DNA from: Anaerolineales bacterium
Lineage (GTDB): Bacteria > Chloroflexota > Anaerolineae > 4572-78 > J111
Length of the DNA: 64,000 nucleotides
Direction of reading: 5' to 3'
Assembly: GCA_020634855.1 (NCBI GenBank)
Contig: JACKAU010000007.1
Coordinates: forward strand, 372,001-436,000
Position numbers and translations under genes: made by a program. This document shows positions 25,757 through 34,076 of the stretch, in pieces (positions within the stretch are counted from its first letter, which is position 1; each line of letters begins with the position of its first letter). The notes below the pieces were generated by a model, which ran no database searches, had not been told where the DNA came from, and saw nothing but the letters and a program-made list of their open reading frames with translations.

Positions 25757-25805
25757 AGGTGACAGTCACTTGAATTAAATGTTACAAGTGACTGTCACTT
25801 TTTGA
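25757..25805. terminator. Hairpin of the GTGACAGTCAC repeat family, probable terminator
   Basis: AGGTGACAGTCACTTG (25757-25772) pairs with CAAGTGACTGTCACTT (25785-25800) over a 12-base loop, followed by TTTTT. It lies 18 bases after the tctC stop and may lower expression of tctB/tctA relative to the binding protein. The same core recurs at 38331-38401 and 54695-54799. Confidence 0.75.
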
Positions 25806-25808
25806 GTA

Positions 25809-25902
25809 CAAATTGTGAATAATTAATTGTGAATGGTGAACTGTGAAGTTGTTTTTTTATTTACCGTTCACAATTAATTATTAATTATTCACTATTCACC
25901 AT
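25809..25902. repeat. Inverted low-complexity tract (GTGAATA / TATTCAC words)
   Basis: AATTGTGAATAATTAATTGT-type words on the left face CACAATTAATTATTAATTAT and TTCACTATTCACC on the right, separated by a T-run. It forms a second potential long hairpin between tctC and tctB. Confidence 0.75.
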
Positions 25903-25973
25903 TTGTTTTCACAGCATCGCCCCCTTTTGTCGATGCCCAACGTTAGACACTATTACTACAAGGAGGTTGGATA

Positions 25974-26429
25974 ATGACATCGCATCTCACCGACCGCGTC
26001 ACCGGCGTGTTTCTGCTGCTGTTTGCCATCTGGTACGGCTACCGGACCACCCTGTTCAAGGTATCCTTTATGGTTGACCCGGTTGGTCCCAAAGCCTTCC
26101 CTTTAATTCTGGCCATTCTGATGGGCGTGCTTAGCCTGTATCTCATCATCAAACCGGACCCCAGCCCGGTCTGGCCCGGTTCGGCCACCTGGATCAGAAT
26201 TGGGTTGATCACCCTCACCTTCATCGCTTACGCTTACCTGATGGTGCCGATTGGCTTTGTGCTGGCCACCACCTTTGAAGTCACCGCCCTGGCCCTCATC
26301 TTTCGCGGGCCGCTGCTCAAAAGCCTGGTGGGCGCGTTTATCCTCAGCGCTGCTTTGTACGGCCTGTTCGATATGTTGCTGGGTCTCAGCCTACCCACCG
26401 GCCTGATCTTTCGCGGATGGTGGGGGTAA
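25974..26429 (+). CDS. tctB: Tripartite tricarboxylate transporter small membrane subunit
   Basis: 151 residues with four membrane segments (VTGVFLLLFAIWYGY; GPKAFPLILAILMGVLSLYLI; WIRIGLITLTFIAYAYLMVPIGFVLATTF; LVGAFILSAALYGLFDMLLGL - given here as segments, not complete). This is the TctB pattern, including the D-x-x-GPKAFP motif after helix 1. A perfect AAGGAGG lies 8 bases before the ATG. It precedes tctA by six bases. Confidence 0.93.
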   Translation: MTSHLTDRVTGVFLLLFAIWYGYRTTLFKVSFMVDPVGPKAFPLILAILMGVLSLYLIIKPDPSPVWPGSATWIRIGLITLTFIAYAYLMVPIGFVLATTFEVTALALIFRGPLLKSLVGAFILSAALYGLFDMLLGLSLPTGLIFRGWWG

Positions 26430-26435
26430 GCGTCG

Positions 26436-27971
26436 ATGGAAATCCTCAACTTTCTGTTCCAGGGGTTTGCCGTAGCCCTAACGCCCTTCAATATAATGAT
26501 GGCGTTGGCCGGCACCTTCATCGGCACCGCCGTAGGGATGCTGCCCGGCATTGGCCCGGTCAACGGCATTGTGGTACTGATCCCGCTGACGTATGCGCTG
26601 GGGCTACCGCCGGAGTCGTCGCTGATTATGTTTGCCGGCATCTACTACGGCTCGCAGTACGGCAACTCGATTAGCGCCATTTTGCTCAACGTGCCCGGCA
26701 CCTCCTCGGCGGTGATGACCGCGCTGGAAGGCAACGCCATGACCAAAAAAGGGCGCGCCGGCCCCGCGCTGGCGATGTCGGCCATCGCCTCGTTTTTTGG
26801 CGGCACGGTCTCGGTGGTGGCGCTGATGCTGTTTGCCCCGGCTCTAGCGAAATGGGCCATCCGCTTTGGCCCGGCCGAATACTTCGCGCTGATGATCTTC
26901 GCCTTCTCCACCCTGTCCAGCTTATCGGGCAAAAACCTGGTCAAGGGCTTGATCGCCACGCTGATCGGGTTGATGCTGGCCACGGTAGGTCTGGACCCGG
27001 TGAGCGCCGTTGACCGTTACACCTTCGGCCAACTCAAGCTGCTGGACGGGTTAGATTTTGTGGTCGTCGTCATCGGCTTTTTTGCCATCAACGAAATCTT
27101 GCGCTACGCCGAAAACATCCACCAAGACCAAGAGGTCTTTACCAAGTTGGGTCGGGTGATGATCACCACCAAAGAGTTTGCCATGTCGTTCTGGACGATG
27201 GTTCGCGGCGCGGCCATTGGCTTTTTTGTGGGCGTCCTGCCCGGCGCGGGCGGCACTATTTCCAGCTTTGTGGCCTACACCACCGAACAACGGCTGGTTG
27301 ACCGCCACGGCACTTTTGGCACCGGCGATATTCGCGGCGTAGCGGCGCCGGAAGCCGCCAACAACGCCTCGGCCAACGGGGCGATGATCCCGCTGCTCAC
27401 GCTGGGCGTCCCCGGCAGTGAAACCACGGCGGTGATGCTCGGCGCGCTGCTGGGGATGAACATCACCCCCGGCCCCCTCTTCATTGCCAACAATCCCACC
27501 GTCTTTTGGGGCTTGATTGCTTCGATGTACGTGGGCAACATCCTGCTGCTGATTCTCAACCTGCCGCTGGTCGGTATTTTTGTGCGGATTTTGAAAGTGC
27601 CCGGCTGGTTCCTGATGCCGGCCGTGGTGGCCGTTAGCTTTGTCGCGGTCTACTCCGTCAACAACAGCCCTTTCGACATCCTGCTGATGGCCGGGTTCGG
27701 CCTGATGGGCTATCTCCTGTACAAAATGGAATTCCCGTTGGCCTCGGTGATTTTGGGGCTGGTGTTGGGGCCGCTGGTGGAAAACAACCTACGCCGAGCC
27801 ATGTCGCTCAGCGATGGCGACTGGACGTATCTGTTCAGCAGCCCCATTTCTATTGGTCTGTGGATTGCCGCCATCGCCAGCCTGTTCCTGCCGCTGGTCA
27901 TCAAACGATTTAGCGCCGCCTCAACCGTCGCCGATGAAATGGAAGAGGTGGAACTGGTCGAGGTCGATTGA
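26436..27971 (+). CDS. tctA: Tripartite tricarboxylate transporter large membrane subunit
   Basis: 511 residues, about twelve membrane helices, usual length. The first TctA motif is GMLPGIGPVNGIVVLIPLTY near residue 34-53, and its internal repeat is GVLPGAGGTISSFVAY in the second half, with the family motifs AAPEAANNASANGAMIPLLT and GVPGSETTAVMLGALL. It is the ion-coupled permease, working with the lipoprotein TctC and small subunit TctB. The C-terminal tail is acidic (EMEEVELVEVD). Together with rraA and the AbrB-like gene it suggests import and breakdown of a di- or tricarboxylate. Confidence 0.95.
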   Translation: MEILNFLFQGFAVALTPFNIMMALAGTFIGTAVGMLPGIGPVNGIVVLIPLTYALGLPPESSLIMFAGIYYGSQYGNSISAILLNVPGTSSAVMTALEGNAMTKKGRAGPALAMSAIASFFGGTVSVVALMLFAPALAKWAIRFGPAEYFALMIFAFSTLSSLSGKNLVKGLIATLIGLMLATVGLDPVSAVDRYTFGQLKLLDGLDFVVVVIGFFAINEILRYAENIHQDQEVFTKLGRVMITTKEFAMSFWTMVRGAAIGFFVGVLPGAGGTISSFVAYTTEQRLVDRHGTFGTGDIRGVAAPEAANNASANGAMIPLLTLGVPGSETTAVMLGALLGMNITPGPLFIANNPTVFWGLIASMYVGNILLLILNLPLVGIFVRILKVPGWFLMPAVVAVSFVAVYSVNNSPFDILLMAGFGLMGYLLYKMEFPLASVILGLVLGPLVENNLRRAMSLSDGDWTYLFSSPISIGLWIAAIASLFLPLVIKRFSAASTVADEMEEVELVEVD

Positions 27972-28011
27972 CGTTGTGGTACAACCCGACCTGTCGGCCC
28001 ACGCCATACCT

Positions 28012-28085
28012 GGAGCGACAAAGCTTGCTTTGATCAACTTACCATGACAAAGCAAGCTTTGTCGCTCCGAGAGCTTTGTCGCTCC
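28012..28085 (+). terminator. Perfect 21-bp hairpin after tctA, with an extra half copy
   Basis: The arm at 28012-28032 (starting GGAGCGACAAAGC) is exactly complementary to 28048-28068 (ending TTTGTCGCTCC), with a 15-base loop. A further AGCTTTGTCGCTCC follows at 28072-28085, so the left arm can pair with either right half. A pyrimidine-rich stretch follows. It lies 40 bases after tctA and probably ends the transport operon. Confidence 0.75.
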
Positions 28086-28199
28086 GATTTCTTTTCCCCC
28101 GGCGCATCAACCCTCTCATCGACCGGTCGATCAAACCGCCCGTCACCTCCGACCGTATGATCGCGCTCTCGATCAGACCGTCCGTCGCCTCCGACCACT

Positions 28200-28486
28200 C
28201 GAATCACTGTGATTCCGTCGTCCCGTCACCGCCGTCCGTTCGATTCACCATGATTCCGTTGTTCCGCCACCACCGGCTATTCGATTCATTATGATTCCGT
28301 CGTCCCGCCACCACCGGCCGTTCGATTCACCGTGATTCCGTTATCCCGCTACCACCGACCGTTCGATTCACCGTGATTCCATTGTCCCGCCACCACCGAC
28401 CGTTCGATTCACCCTGATTCCGTTGTCCCGTCACCACCGTCCGTTCGATTCACCGTGATTCCGTTGTCCCGCCACCACCGACCGTT
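28200..28486. repeat. Seven tandem copies of a 41-bp unit
   Basis: Units start at 28200, 28241, 28282, 28323, 28364, 28405 and 28446. Each begins CGATTCACCGTGATTCCGTT and ends ACCACCGACCGTT, with one to six changes; the last copies are the most alike. Decayed relatives (CGATCAGACCGTCCGTCGCC) extend left to about 28120. The period is not a multiple of three and no reading frame is kept, so it is not coding. It fills most of the gap between the tct operon and the accessory cassette. Confidence 0.93.
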
Positions 28487-28658
28487 CGGATCATCGATAA
28501 CGCTCACCATCCAATACAGCGGGCCGTCTAATGGATTGCTTTATCAAATCGAGGGCCATTCGCTGAGCACTTTTGTAGAGAAAGCGAGGCCGAAAACTCC
28601 ATAAACCCCCGATTTGAGGCCACTCTATACCCTCACTCGCCAAATTTCAATGTTGATA

Positions 28659-28687
28659 TGGACAATTAACTGAACAGTGGTTACAAT
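28659..28687 (+). promoter_or_regulatory. Probable sigma-70 promoter of the three-gene cassette
   Basis: TGGACA (28659-28664), a 17-base spacer and TACAAT (28682-28687), each matching five of six consensus bases. It lies about 67 bases before the ATG at 28754. The stretch 28487-28650 shows no gene. Confidence 0.7.
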
Positions 28688-28753
28688 AATTCTAACTTTT
28701 ACCAACTTCATCGTGGCAACTTGCTTCCTAACTCAAGTACCAGGAGATATCTC

Positions 28754-29551
28754 ATGCACACCATCTTTCTCGACGCCAACAGTCCGTATCACGTCGGTAT
28801 CCCCAGCGCCGAACAGTGGCCCGAACTGATCGACACCACCCAGACTTTTGTGACTTACGATCAATCGCTGCCCCCGGAGCGACAGTCGCCCTACACCCGG
28901 CATCTCATCGCCATGCTTAACATTTGCGTCCCCTTGTATGAAACCTACGAAAGCAGCGAAAGCCAACGCACCATTGCCTCGGAAACGGTTAAACGGCTCG
29001 AAGCGCAACTCACCCGCTTAACCCGTCAAATCCACCACGTCATCAAAGGGGCCCTGTTCGAGACCCCGGAACAAGCGGAGGAGTGGGGCTTTCAAATTCG
29101 CCAATCGAGCCAAACCATTCTTATGCCGCGCTCGACCAAAGAGCGGCTGGCCCTGCTGAAAAAATATATCGCCCAAGAAGAAAGCCGCCCGGCCGCAGAG
29201 CGCTTTACCATCCCCAACCTGGAAACTGTAAAGCGGCTGCACGCTGACCTCATCACCCACCGCGCCACCCGCCGCAGCAGCCGCGACCGGCGCAAATCCA
29301 GCCGGGCCGCCCGCGACGAAGCCTTCGCCCAACTGGTCGATTGGCTGCGCATGGCCGCCGGCCACCTAATGCTCGATCATTTCAACCACAAGATCTCGTT
29401 CGAGATGCAGCAGTGGGGCTACATCGTCATCGAACGCCAATCCGGTCGCAACGGCCGCAGCGAGGAGTCGTCCGTCGAGCCGGCCCCGCCGGAGCCGGCG
29501 GAGTCGGAGGTCGACGTGGGCGTTGAGCCTGACGATGAGGACAAAAAGTGA
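28754..29551 (+). CDS. Unknown protein, first gene of the TcmP cassette
   Basis: 265 residues from the ATG at 28754, chosen for AGGAG 8 bases upstream; the frame also allows a start at 28721. No known domain is recognised. It begins MHTIFLDANSPYHVGIPSAE, has heptad-like helices in the middle (TVKRLEAQLTRLTRQIHHVI), an Arg/Ser-rich stretch (RRSSRDRRKSSRAARDE), a helical segment VDWLRMAAGHLMLDHF, and an acidic Pro/Glu tail. The basic stretch could bind nucleic acid. Its stop overlaps the start of the TcmP gene, so the two are translated together, although its DNA is clearly richer in G and C than the genes that follow. Confidence 0.7.
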   Translation: MHTIFLDANSPYHVGIPSAEQWPELIDTTQTFVTYDQSLPPERQSPYTRHLIAMLNICVPLYETYESSESQRTIASETVKRLEAQLTRLTRQIHHVIKGALFETPEQAEEWGFQIRQSSQTILMPRSTKERLALLKKYIAQEESRPAAERFTIPNLETVKRLHADLITHRATRRSSRDRRKSSRAARDEAFAQLVDWLRMAAGHLMLDHFNHKISFEMQQWGYIVIERQSGRNGRSEESSVEPAPPEPAESEVDVGVEPDDEDKK

Positions 29552-30444
29552 GAAAAAGCATGAAGAACTATCTAATACCAGAAGACGATGGTCTATCGAC
29601 CAGAACCTCAGGCAAATGGGTCACCGAAAAACTTTACTACCTGAAGCGTTATATCGATATGTTTGAAACTTCAATGCGGAATAAACCTTGGCGAAGAAGA
29701 AACTATATAGATTTGTTCTCCGGGCCAGGTAAATGCGTTATTAATCAGACGAGTGAATTTTATCTGGGTTCGCCGCTGCTGGCTCTTACCACAGAACACC
29801 CCTTTACCGACTATTATTTCGTTGACGCTGACCCAAACAATATTGAGGTATTAAAGGAAAGATGCAGTGCTTCCCAAAGCGCGGCCCGTATTCATTATCT
29901 TGTCGGCGATAGCAATACGCATGTCCAGACGATTGTCAACCAAATTATCCAAATCGATCGCTCGTTTATCAAGGGAAAGTGGCCTTCAATTAATTTGGCT
30001 TTTCTCGATCCCGAAGGGTTAGAACTGGAATGGAATACCGTAGCTACTTTAGCGCAAGTCGGAAGGATGGACTTAATAATCCACTATTCGCAGAATGGCC
30101 TAACTCGGAATTTGGAGATTTGTTACAATTCGGACGACGAAACAATTATCGATCGCTTCTTCGGGGACAGGGAGTGGCGCAAGATTTACCAAGACTGGCA
30201 GAACAAGAAAACACGCGTTGGCATTCATCGACAATTGATTGACTATTACAAAGCTAAACTGCAAGGCTTAGGATACGTAGAAGTTTTACGTGATGACGAA
30301 ACCGGGGCTGAACCGTTGATCCGTAACTCAAGGCGAAAAGCGCCGTTATACCGGCTACTGTTTGCCAGCAAACACGAATTAGGTCACGACTTTTGGCGGT
30401 CAGTCACTCGCAAAGATGTGTATGGACAACGAAGGCTACTCTAG
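29548..30444 (+). CDS. tcmP: Three-Cys-motif partner protein TcmP
   Basis: 298 residues from GTG at 29548, which has GAGG seven bases upstream and overlaps the previous stop; ATG at 29560 is the alternative. TcmP proteins have a methyltransferase-like fold: IDLFSGPGKC at 54-63 (nucleotide-binding loop), VDADPNN at 92-98 and FLDPEGLELEW at 152-162. The family is defined by its pairing with Gp37/Gp68-type three-Cys-motif proteins, one of which is encoded 67 bases downstream. The biochemical activity of the pair is not established. The gene is more A/T-rich than its surroundings, which with the phage-type partner suggests horizontal transfer. Confidence 0.9.
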   Translation: MRKSMKNYLIPEDDGLSTRTSGKWVTEKLYYLKRYIDMFETSMRNKPWRRRNYIDLFSGPGKCVINQTSEFYLGSPLLALTTEHPFTDYYFVDADPNNIEVLKERCSASQSAARIHYLVGDSNTHVQTIVNQIIQIDRSFIKGKWPSINLAFLDPEGLELEWNTVATLAQVGRMDLIIHYSQNGLTRNLEICYNSDDETIIDRFFGDREWRKIYQDWQNKKTRVGIHRQLIDYYKAKLQGLGYVEVLRDDETGAEPLIRNSRRKAPLYRLLFASKHELGHDFWRSVTRKDVYGQRRLL

Positions 30445-30511
30445 ACAGACTAGTACATCCGTGCTAATATAGTTGCACGACAAATGAGTTGGTTTGTATG
30501 GGGGCAGCACG

Positions 30512-31216
30512 ATGGCGACGCATTCAGGAATTGAGTGGACCGAGTCTACTTGGAATCCATTGACGGGATGCAATAAAATTAGTCCGGGATGCAAGCATTG
30601 TTATGCGGAACGGATGGCAATGCGTTTGAGAGCAATGGGACAGCCGAATTATATCAATGGCTTCAAATTGACTTTGCATGAACATTTGCTTGAGCGTCCG
30701 CTTGAATGGAAAAAACCTCAAGTCATTTTCGTCAATTCAATGAGTGACCTTTTCCATGAAGATGTACCTTTCGATTTTATTGAAAAGATTTTTGATGTTA
30801 TGCGACGAGCCTATTGGCACCATTTTCAAGTGCTCACCAAACGTTCGCAACGTCTATTGGAACTTGACCCAGAAATCGAATGGCCTGAAAACGTGTGGAT
30901 GGGAGTAAGCGTAGAAAATGATAAATACACCTTTCGTATTGATCACTTGAGAGCATCGAGAGCCAAGATTAAGTTTCTGTCTCTGGAACCATTGTTAGGC
31001 CCCTTGCGGAACCTCAACTTACAGGGAATTGATTGGGTCATTGTCGGCGGGGAGTCAGGCCCCAAAGCCAGGCCAATGGCAGAGGAATGGGTTACGGATA
31101 TTCGCGATCAATGCCTGTCTGCTAATACGTCTTTCTTCTTTAAACAGTGGGGAGGAACGCGTAAGAAAAAACCGGGCGGGTACTACAAGGACGTACGTGG
31201 AATGAAGTTCCGGTGA
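30512..31216 (+). CDS. Gp37/Gp68 family three-Cys-motif protein (DUF5131)
   Basis: 234 residues from the ATG at 30512 (GGGG about 8 bases upstream); a TTG at 30494 would add six residues. The N-terminal signature is IEWTESTWNPLTGC, then a CX6CX2C cluster (C20, C27, C30) followed by YAERMAMRL, close to radical-SAM and SPL-like iron-sulfur sites. Further family motifs are FVNSMSDLFHEDVPFDFI, LTKRSQRL, WMGVSVEN and DWVIVGGESG, with KQWGG near the end. Homologues are common in phages, and TcmP is the known partner. A role in modifying or repairing nucleic acid is plausible but unproven. Confidence 0.92.
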   Translation: MATHSGIEWTESTWNPLTGCNKISPGCKHCYAERMAMRLRAMGQPNYINGFKLTLHEHLLERPLEWKKPQVIFVNSMSDLFHEDVPFDFIEKIFDVMRRAYWHHFQVLTKRSQRLLELDPEIEWPENVWMGVSVENDKYTFRIDHLRASRAKIKFLSLEPLLGPLRNLNLQGIDWVIVGGESGPKARPMAEEWVTDIRDQCLSANTSFFFKQWGGTRKKKPGGYYKDVRGMKFR

Positions 31217-31263
31217 GGTTGTGAAGATGAGCAAACGTACCCTGACGAGGTTAATGTAAACGC

Positions 31264-32130
31264 ATGAACCACTCCCCCCTAAACCAAATCTCGGAACACG
31301 TGTACTGGCTGGGACCCGATGCCACAACGGACCGGCCCGTACTCGGAGCGGTGGTGGGGTCACACGCCACGTTGATTGTCGATGCCGGGAACTCGCCGGC
31401 GCATGCTAAGCTGCTGTTGGATGGGTTGGCCGAGGTTAGCCCGGCTCACCACCAACGCTACCTGGTACTCACCCATTGGCATTGGGATCACGTGTTTGGG
31501 ACAACGGCTTTTGAGATGCCGATCTTTGCCTACAAAGAAACCCAACAGGTAATGACCGAAATGGCTGGCCTGGATTGGAGCGACGCAGCGCTCGACCGGC
31601 GGGTGGAAGAGGGGACCGAGATTGAATTTTGCCGTGATATGCTCAAGGCCGAATGGCCTGATCGATCCAATTTGCGGCTCAAACTGCCCGATGTCTCGTT
31701 TACCACCGGACTGGCGTTCGACCTGGGCGGGGTTACGTGCCGGGTTACCCACGTGGGCGGCGATCATGCGTCCGATGCCTGCGTCGTGGTCATTCCTGAG
31801 GATAAGATTGTCTTTCTGAGCGACTGTTTGTACGAAGACCTGCACCACGGCCCGCTGAGCTATACCCCGGCCAAACTGTTTCCGCTGATCGAGACCGTCG
31901 TCGGTTACGACGCCGACTATTATCTCTGGGGCCACGACCCGGAACCTATGTCCAAAGCCGCGCTGCTGGATTTCACCGGCGCATTGAAATCGATTGGCGA
32001 ACATGTGGAGCGGGTCGGGGACCGGCGGGACGACATCCTCGAAGCGCTGCCCGGTATAATTGGCCAACCATTAGATGAAGACCACATCGAGCTGGTTGAT
32101 GCCTTTCTGGCCGGGTTACGCAAGCTGTAA
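31264..32130 (+). CDS. Metallo-beta-lactamase-fold hydrolase
   Basis: 288 residues. The zinc motif HWHWDHVFG (H71, H73, D75, H76) is complete, followed by a later His in HVGGDHASDACVV and the Asp of FLSDCLYED, as in glyoxalase-II/lactonase-like enzymes. N-terminal VYWLGPDATTDRPVLGAVVG and HATLIVDAG give the first beta strands. No signal peptide. The substrate is unknown; glyoxalase, lactonase and phosphodiesterase activities all occur in this superfamily. It has normal G+C content, unlike the two preceding genes, so it is probably not part of the cassette. Confidence 0.9.
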   Translation: MNHSPLNQISEHVYWLGPDATTDRPVLGAVVGSHATLIVDAGNSPAHAKLLLDGLAEVSPAHHQRYLVLTHWHWDHVFGTTAFEMPIFAYKETQQVMTEMAGLDWSDAALDRRVEEGTEIEFCRDMLKAEWPDRSNLRLKLPDVSFTTGLAFDLGGVTCRVTHVGGDHASDACVVVIPEDKIVFLSDCLYEDLHHGPLSYTPAKLFPLIETVVGYDADYYLWGHDPEPMSKAALLDFTGALKSIGEHVERVGDRRDDILEALPGIIGQPLDEDHIELVDAFLAGLRKL

Positions 32131-32155
32131 ATTTGCGTCGTCCGTGGAGGATTTT

Positions 32156-32243
32156 TACCACAGAGGACACAAAGTAGTCACAGAGTTCACAGAGATTTTT
32201 CTTGGTGTTCTTTGCGCCTTCTCTGCGCCCTTTGTGGTTAAAT
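32156..32243. repeat. Inverted tract of CACAGAG / CTCTGTG-type words
   Basis: ACCACAGAGGACACAAAG and TCACAGAGTTCACAGAGATT on the left face TTTGCGCCTTCTCTGCGCCC and TTTGTGGTTAAA on the right, imperfect complements. Lies between convergent genes and may help end both transcripts. Confidence 0.7.
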
Positions 32244-32349
32244 CTCTTAGTTCGTAGGTGGGGTCTCCTGCGTCGCCCCAACCCTTCTACGCACACCCTA
32301 ACTGTCGGGTCTCGTACCTCGACCCGACCTACGTCTTGTTTCCTCATCC

Positions 32350-33888
32350 TTAATCCGACACCTTAACGGCCAGCATCAACTGCTCGATAGCCAGCCGATC
32401 CTGGGTCGAGGGTTGGCGGATGGCCGGGGGGTAGTGAAACAACTCGTCGATGGTGGTGGCGCTCAACCAACCATCGAGGATCTCGAAGTGATCGAGAGTG
32501 ACCAGGCTGGGGTGCGGGACGCCGCAGGCTCGGCTGAGCCGGGTCAGTTCTTTGCGGAGGGTGACGATGTAATTAGCCAGTCGCACCGATTTAAGCGACG
32601 GGTCCAGACCGTGGGCGAACCAGCGATTTTGGGTGGCCACGCCGGAGGGGCAGTGGCCGGTATGGCAGCGCTGGGCCTGAATACAGCCAATGGATAGCAT
32701 CGCTTCACGAGCAACGGCCACCATATCGCAGCCAAGACCAAAGGCGAAGAGCGCTCGTTCAGGAAAGCCTAAGCGGCCGGAGCCGATAAAGACCACGTTG
32801 TGGTGAACATCATATTCGGCCAGGGTCGGATAGACGCGGCTAAAGCCCACCTTGAACGGCAGCGACACGTGGTCGGTGAAGGCCAGGGGCGCGCTGCCGG
32901 TGCCGCCCTCGCCGCCATCAATGGTGATGAAATCCACGCCGCGACTGCCGGTCGCCATTAAGCGGGCCAGGTCGCGCCAGAAATCGATCTCCCCGACGGC
33001 CGATTTGATGCCCACCGGCAAACCGGTCACCTCGGCAATTTGTTCCACAAAATCCAGCAAGCTGTCAACATCGTGAAAAGCGGTATGTGCCGACGGGCTG
33101 AGACAATCCTGGCCCATGGGGATGCCGCGAATTTGAGCCACTTCGGGCGTGATCTTGGCGGCGGGCAAGATGCCGCCCAGACCGGGCTTGGCCCCCTGAC
33201 TGAGTTTGATCTCGATGGCTCGAACCTGCGGGTGCTGCTGCACCGTATCGATCAGCTTGGGCAGGCTGAACCGGCCGTCAAGCTCACGAGCGCCAAAGTA
33301 GGCCGTGCCGATCTGCCAGATGAGATCGCCGCCGTGCAGGTGATGCGGCGAAATGCCCCCCTCGCCGGTATTGTGCAAACAGCCGGCCAACTGACTGCCC
33401 CGATTGAGGGCTTCCACGGCCGGCGCGCTGAGCGAACCGAAACTCATTGCCGATAGGTTGACCACCGAGGCCGGCCGAAACCGCTTGGCTCGCTGCCGGG
33501 GGCCGCCCAGCACCTTGGCGCACGGTAGGTGATAATCGGGATCGTAACCGGGTTGACCCGGCTGTGGATCGGGCAACGGAAAGACGTTGTGTTTGATGAT
33601 CAGATAGTTCGGCTCCAGTTCCAGATCGTTGTCGGTGCCAAAACTAAAGTAGTTATTCTCGTGTTTGGCCGACGCGTAAACCCAGCGTCGTTGATCACGG
33701 CTAAACGGGCGCTCGTCATCGTTATCGGTGACGATGTACTGCCGCAGCTCCGGACCAACCGCCTCTAACCAGTACCGGAAATGGCCAATGACCGGGAAAT
33801 TGCGCAGAATAGTGTGCCGGCGCTGGAGGAGATCATACACGGCCAGCGCCAGGATAATGACCAGAACTAAGGTAATGAAAATCCACAT
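32350..33888 (-). CDS. FMN-dependent glutamate synthase-like protein (membrane-anchored)
   Basis: 512 residues. One N-terminal membrane helix (about 2-19), then a GltS-type FMN/alpha-subunit-like TIM barrel: SAMSFGSLSAPAVEALNRGS, NTGEGGISPHH, IEIKLSQGAKPGLGG, ISPSAHTAFHDVDSLLDFV-like segment in this copy, DFITIDGGEGGTGSAPLAF, and a C-terminal cysteine group in GCIQAQRCHTGHCPSGVATQ that matches the 3Fe-4S ligands of glutamate synthase. The glutaminase domain is absent, as is usual for this short family, whose reaction is unproven. AAGGGAG precedes the ATG. A 97-bp hairpin element lies just upstream (33947-34043). Confidence 0.9.
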   Translation of the reverse strand: MWIFITLVLVIILALAVYDLLQRRHTILRNFPVIGHFRYWLEAVGPELRQYIVTDNDDERPFSRDQRRWVYASAKHENNYFSFGTDNDLELEPNYLIIKHNVFPLPDPQPGQPGYDPDYHLPCAKVLGGPRQRAKRFRPASVVNLSAMSFGSLSAPAVEALNRGSQLAGCLHNTGEGGISPHHLHGGDLIWQIGTAYFGARELDGRFSLPKLIDTVQQHPQVRAIEIKLSQGAKPGLGGILPAAKITPEVAQIRGIPMGQDCLSPSAHTAFHDVDSLLDFVEQIAEVTGLPVGIKSAVGEIDFWRDLARLMATGSRGVDFITIDGGEGGTGSAPLAFTDHVSLPFKVGFSRVYPTLAEYDVHHNVVFIGSGRLGFPERALFAFGLGCDMVAVAREAMLSIGCIQAQRCHTGHCPSGVATQNRWFAHGLDPSLKSVRLANYIVTLRKELTRLSRACGVPHPSLVTLDHFEILDGWLSATTIDELFHYPPAIRQPSTQDRLAIEQLMLAVKVSD

Positions 33889-33946
33889 AAGAACTCCCTT
33901 CTACTAACGCCTTTGTCCAGAATGGAGGCAGTCCGAGTATCCTAAT

Positions 33947-34043
33947 TATGAGTTTAAAGCAAAATCTCCCCCGATGCGCCAGTCATCAGGAGAGATTGTC
34001 TACTAAATAGCTAATCAGTGTTTGGCCTGGTCACGTAACCAGG
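33947..34043 (-). promoter_or_regulatory. Hairpin leader element, copy A (5' of the glutamate synthase-like gene)
   Basis: About 80% identical over 97 bases to copy B at 41629-41725, same orientation. On the minus strand it contains CCTGGTTACGTGACCAGG (a 6-bp stem), a spacer with GCTATTTAGTAGACA, and a 14-base imperfect stem (AATCTCTCCTGATG / CATCGGGGGAGATT) followed by TTTTG. It begins 58 bases upstream of the start at 33888. It could be a leader RNA, a terminator or a duplicated recombination end. Confidence 0.7.
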
Positions 34044-34076
34044 TTTCGAGCGCTCTACCCGTAGGGAAAAGCAAAA

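Noticed and set aside
24639..25769. 376-codon open frame opposite tctC
   Set aside because: It mirrors a well-supported gene in a G+C-rich region; its protein shows no family motif and no ribosome site.
28200..28486. CRISPR array or tRNA-like elements in the 41-bp repeats
   Set aside because: The units are contiguous without unique spacers; GTTCGATTC resembles a T-loop, but no acceptor or anticodon stems can be formed and no cas genes are near.
31360..32067. 235-codon minus-strand frame opposite the metallo-beta-lactamase-fold gene
   Set aside because: The plus strand carries complete zinc motifs; the opposite frame has none.
33947..34043. Fluoride or c-di-GMP riboswitch in the hairpin leader
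   Set aside because: CTGATGACG recalls one fluoride-riboswitch segment, but the other conserved parts of that class and of c-di-GMP-I are not present.
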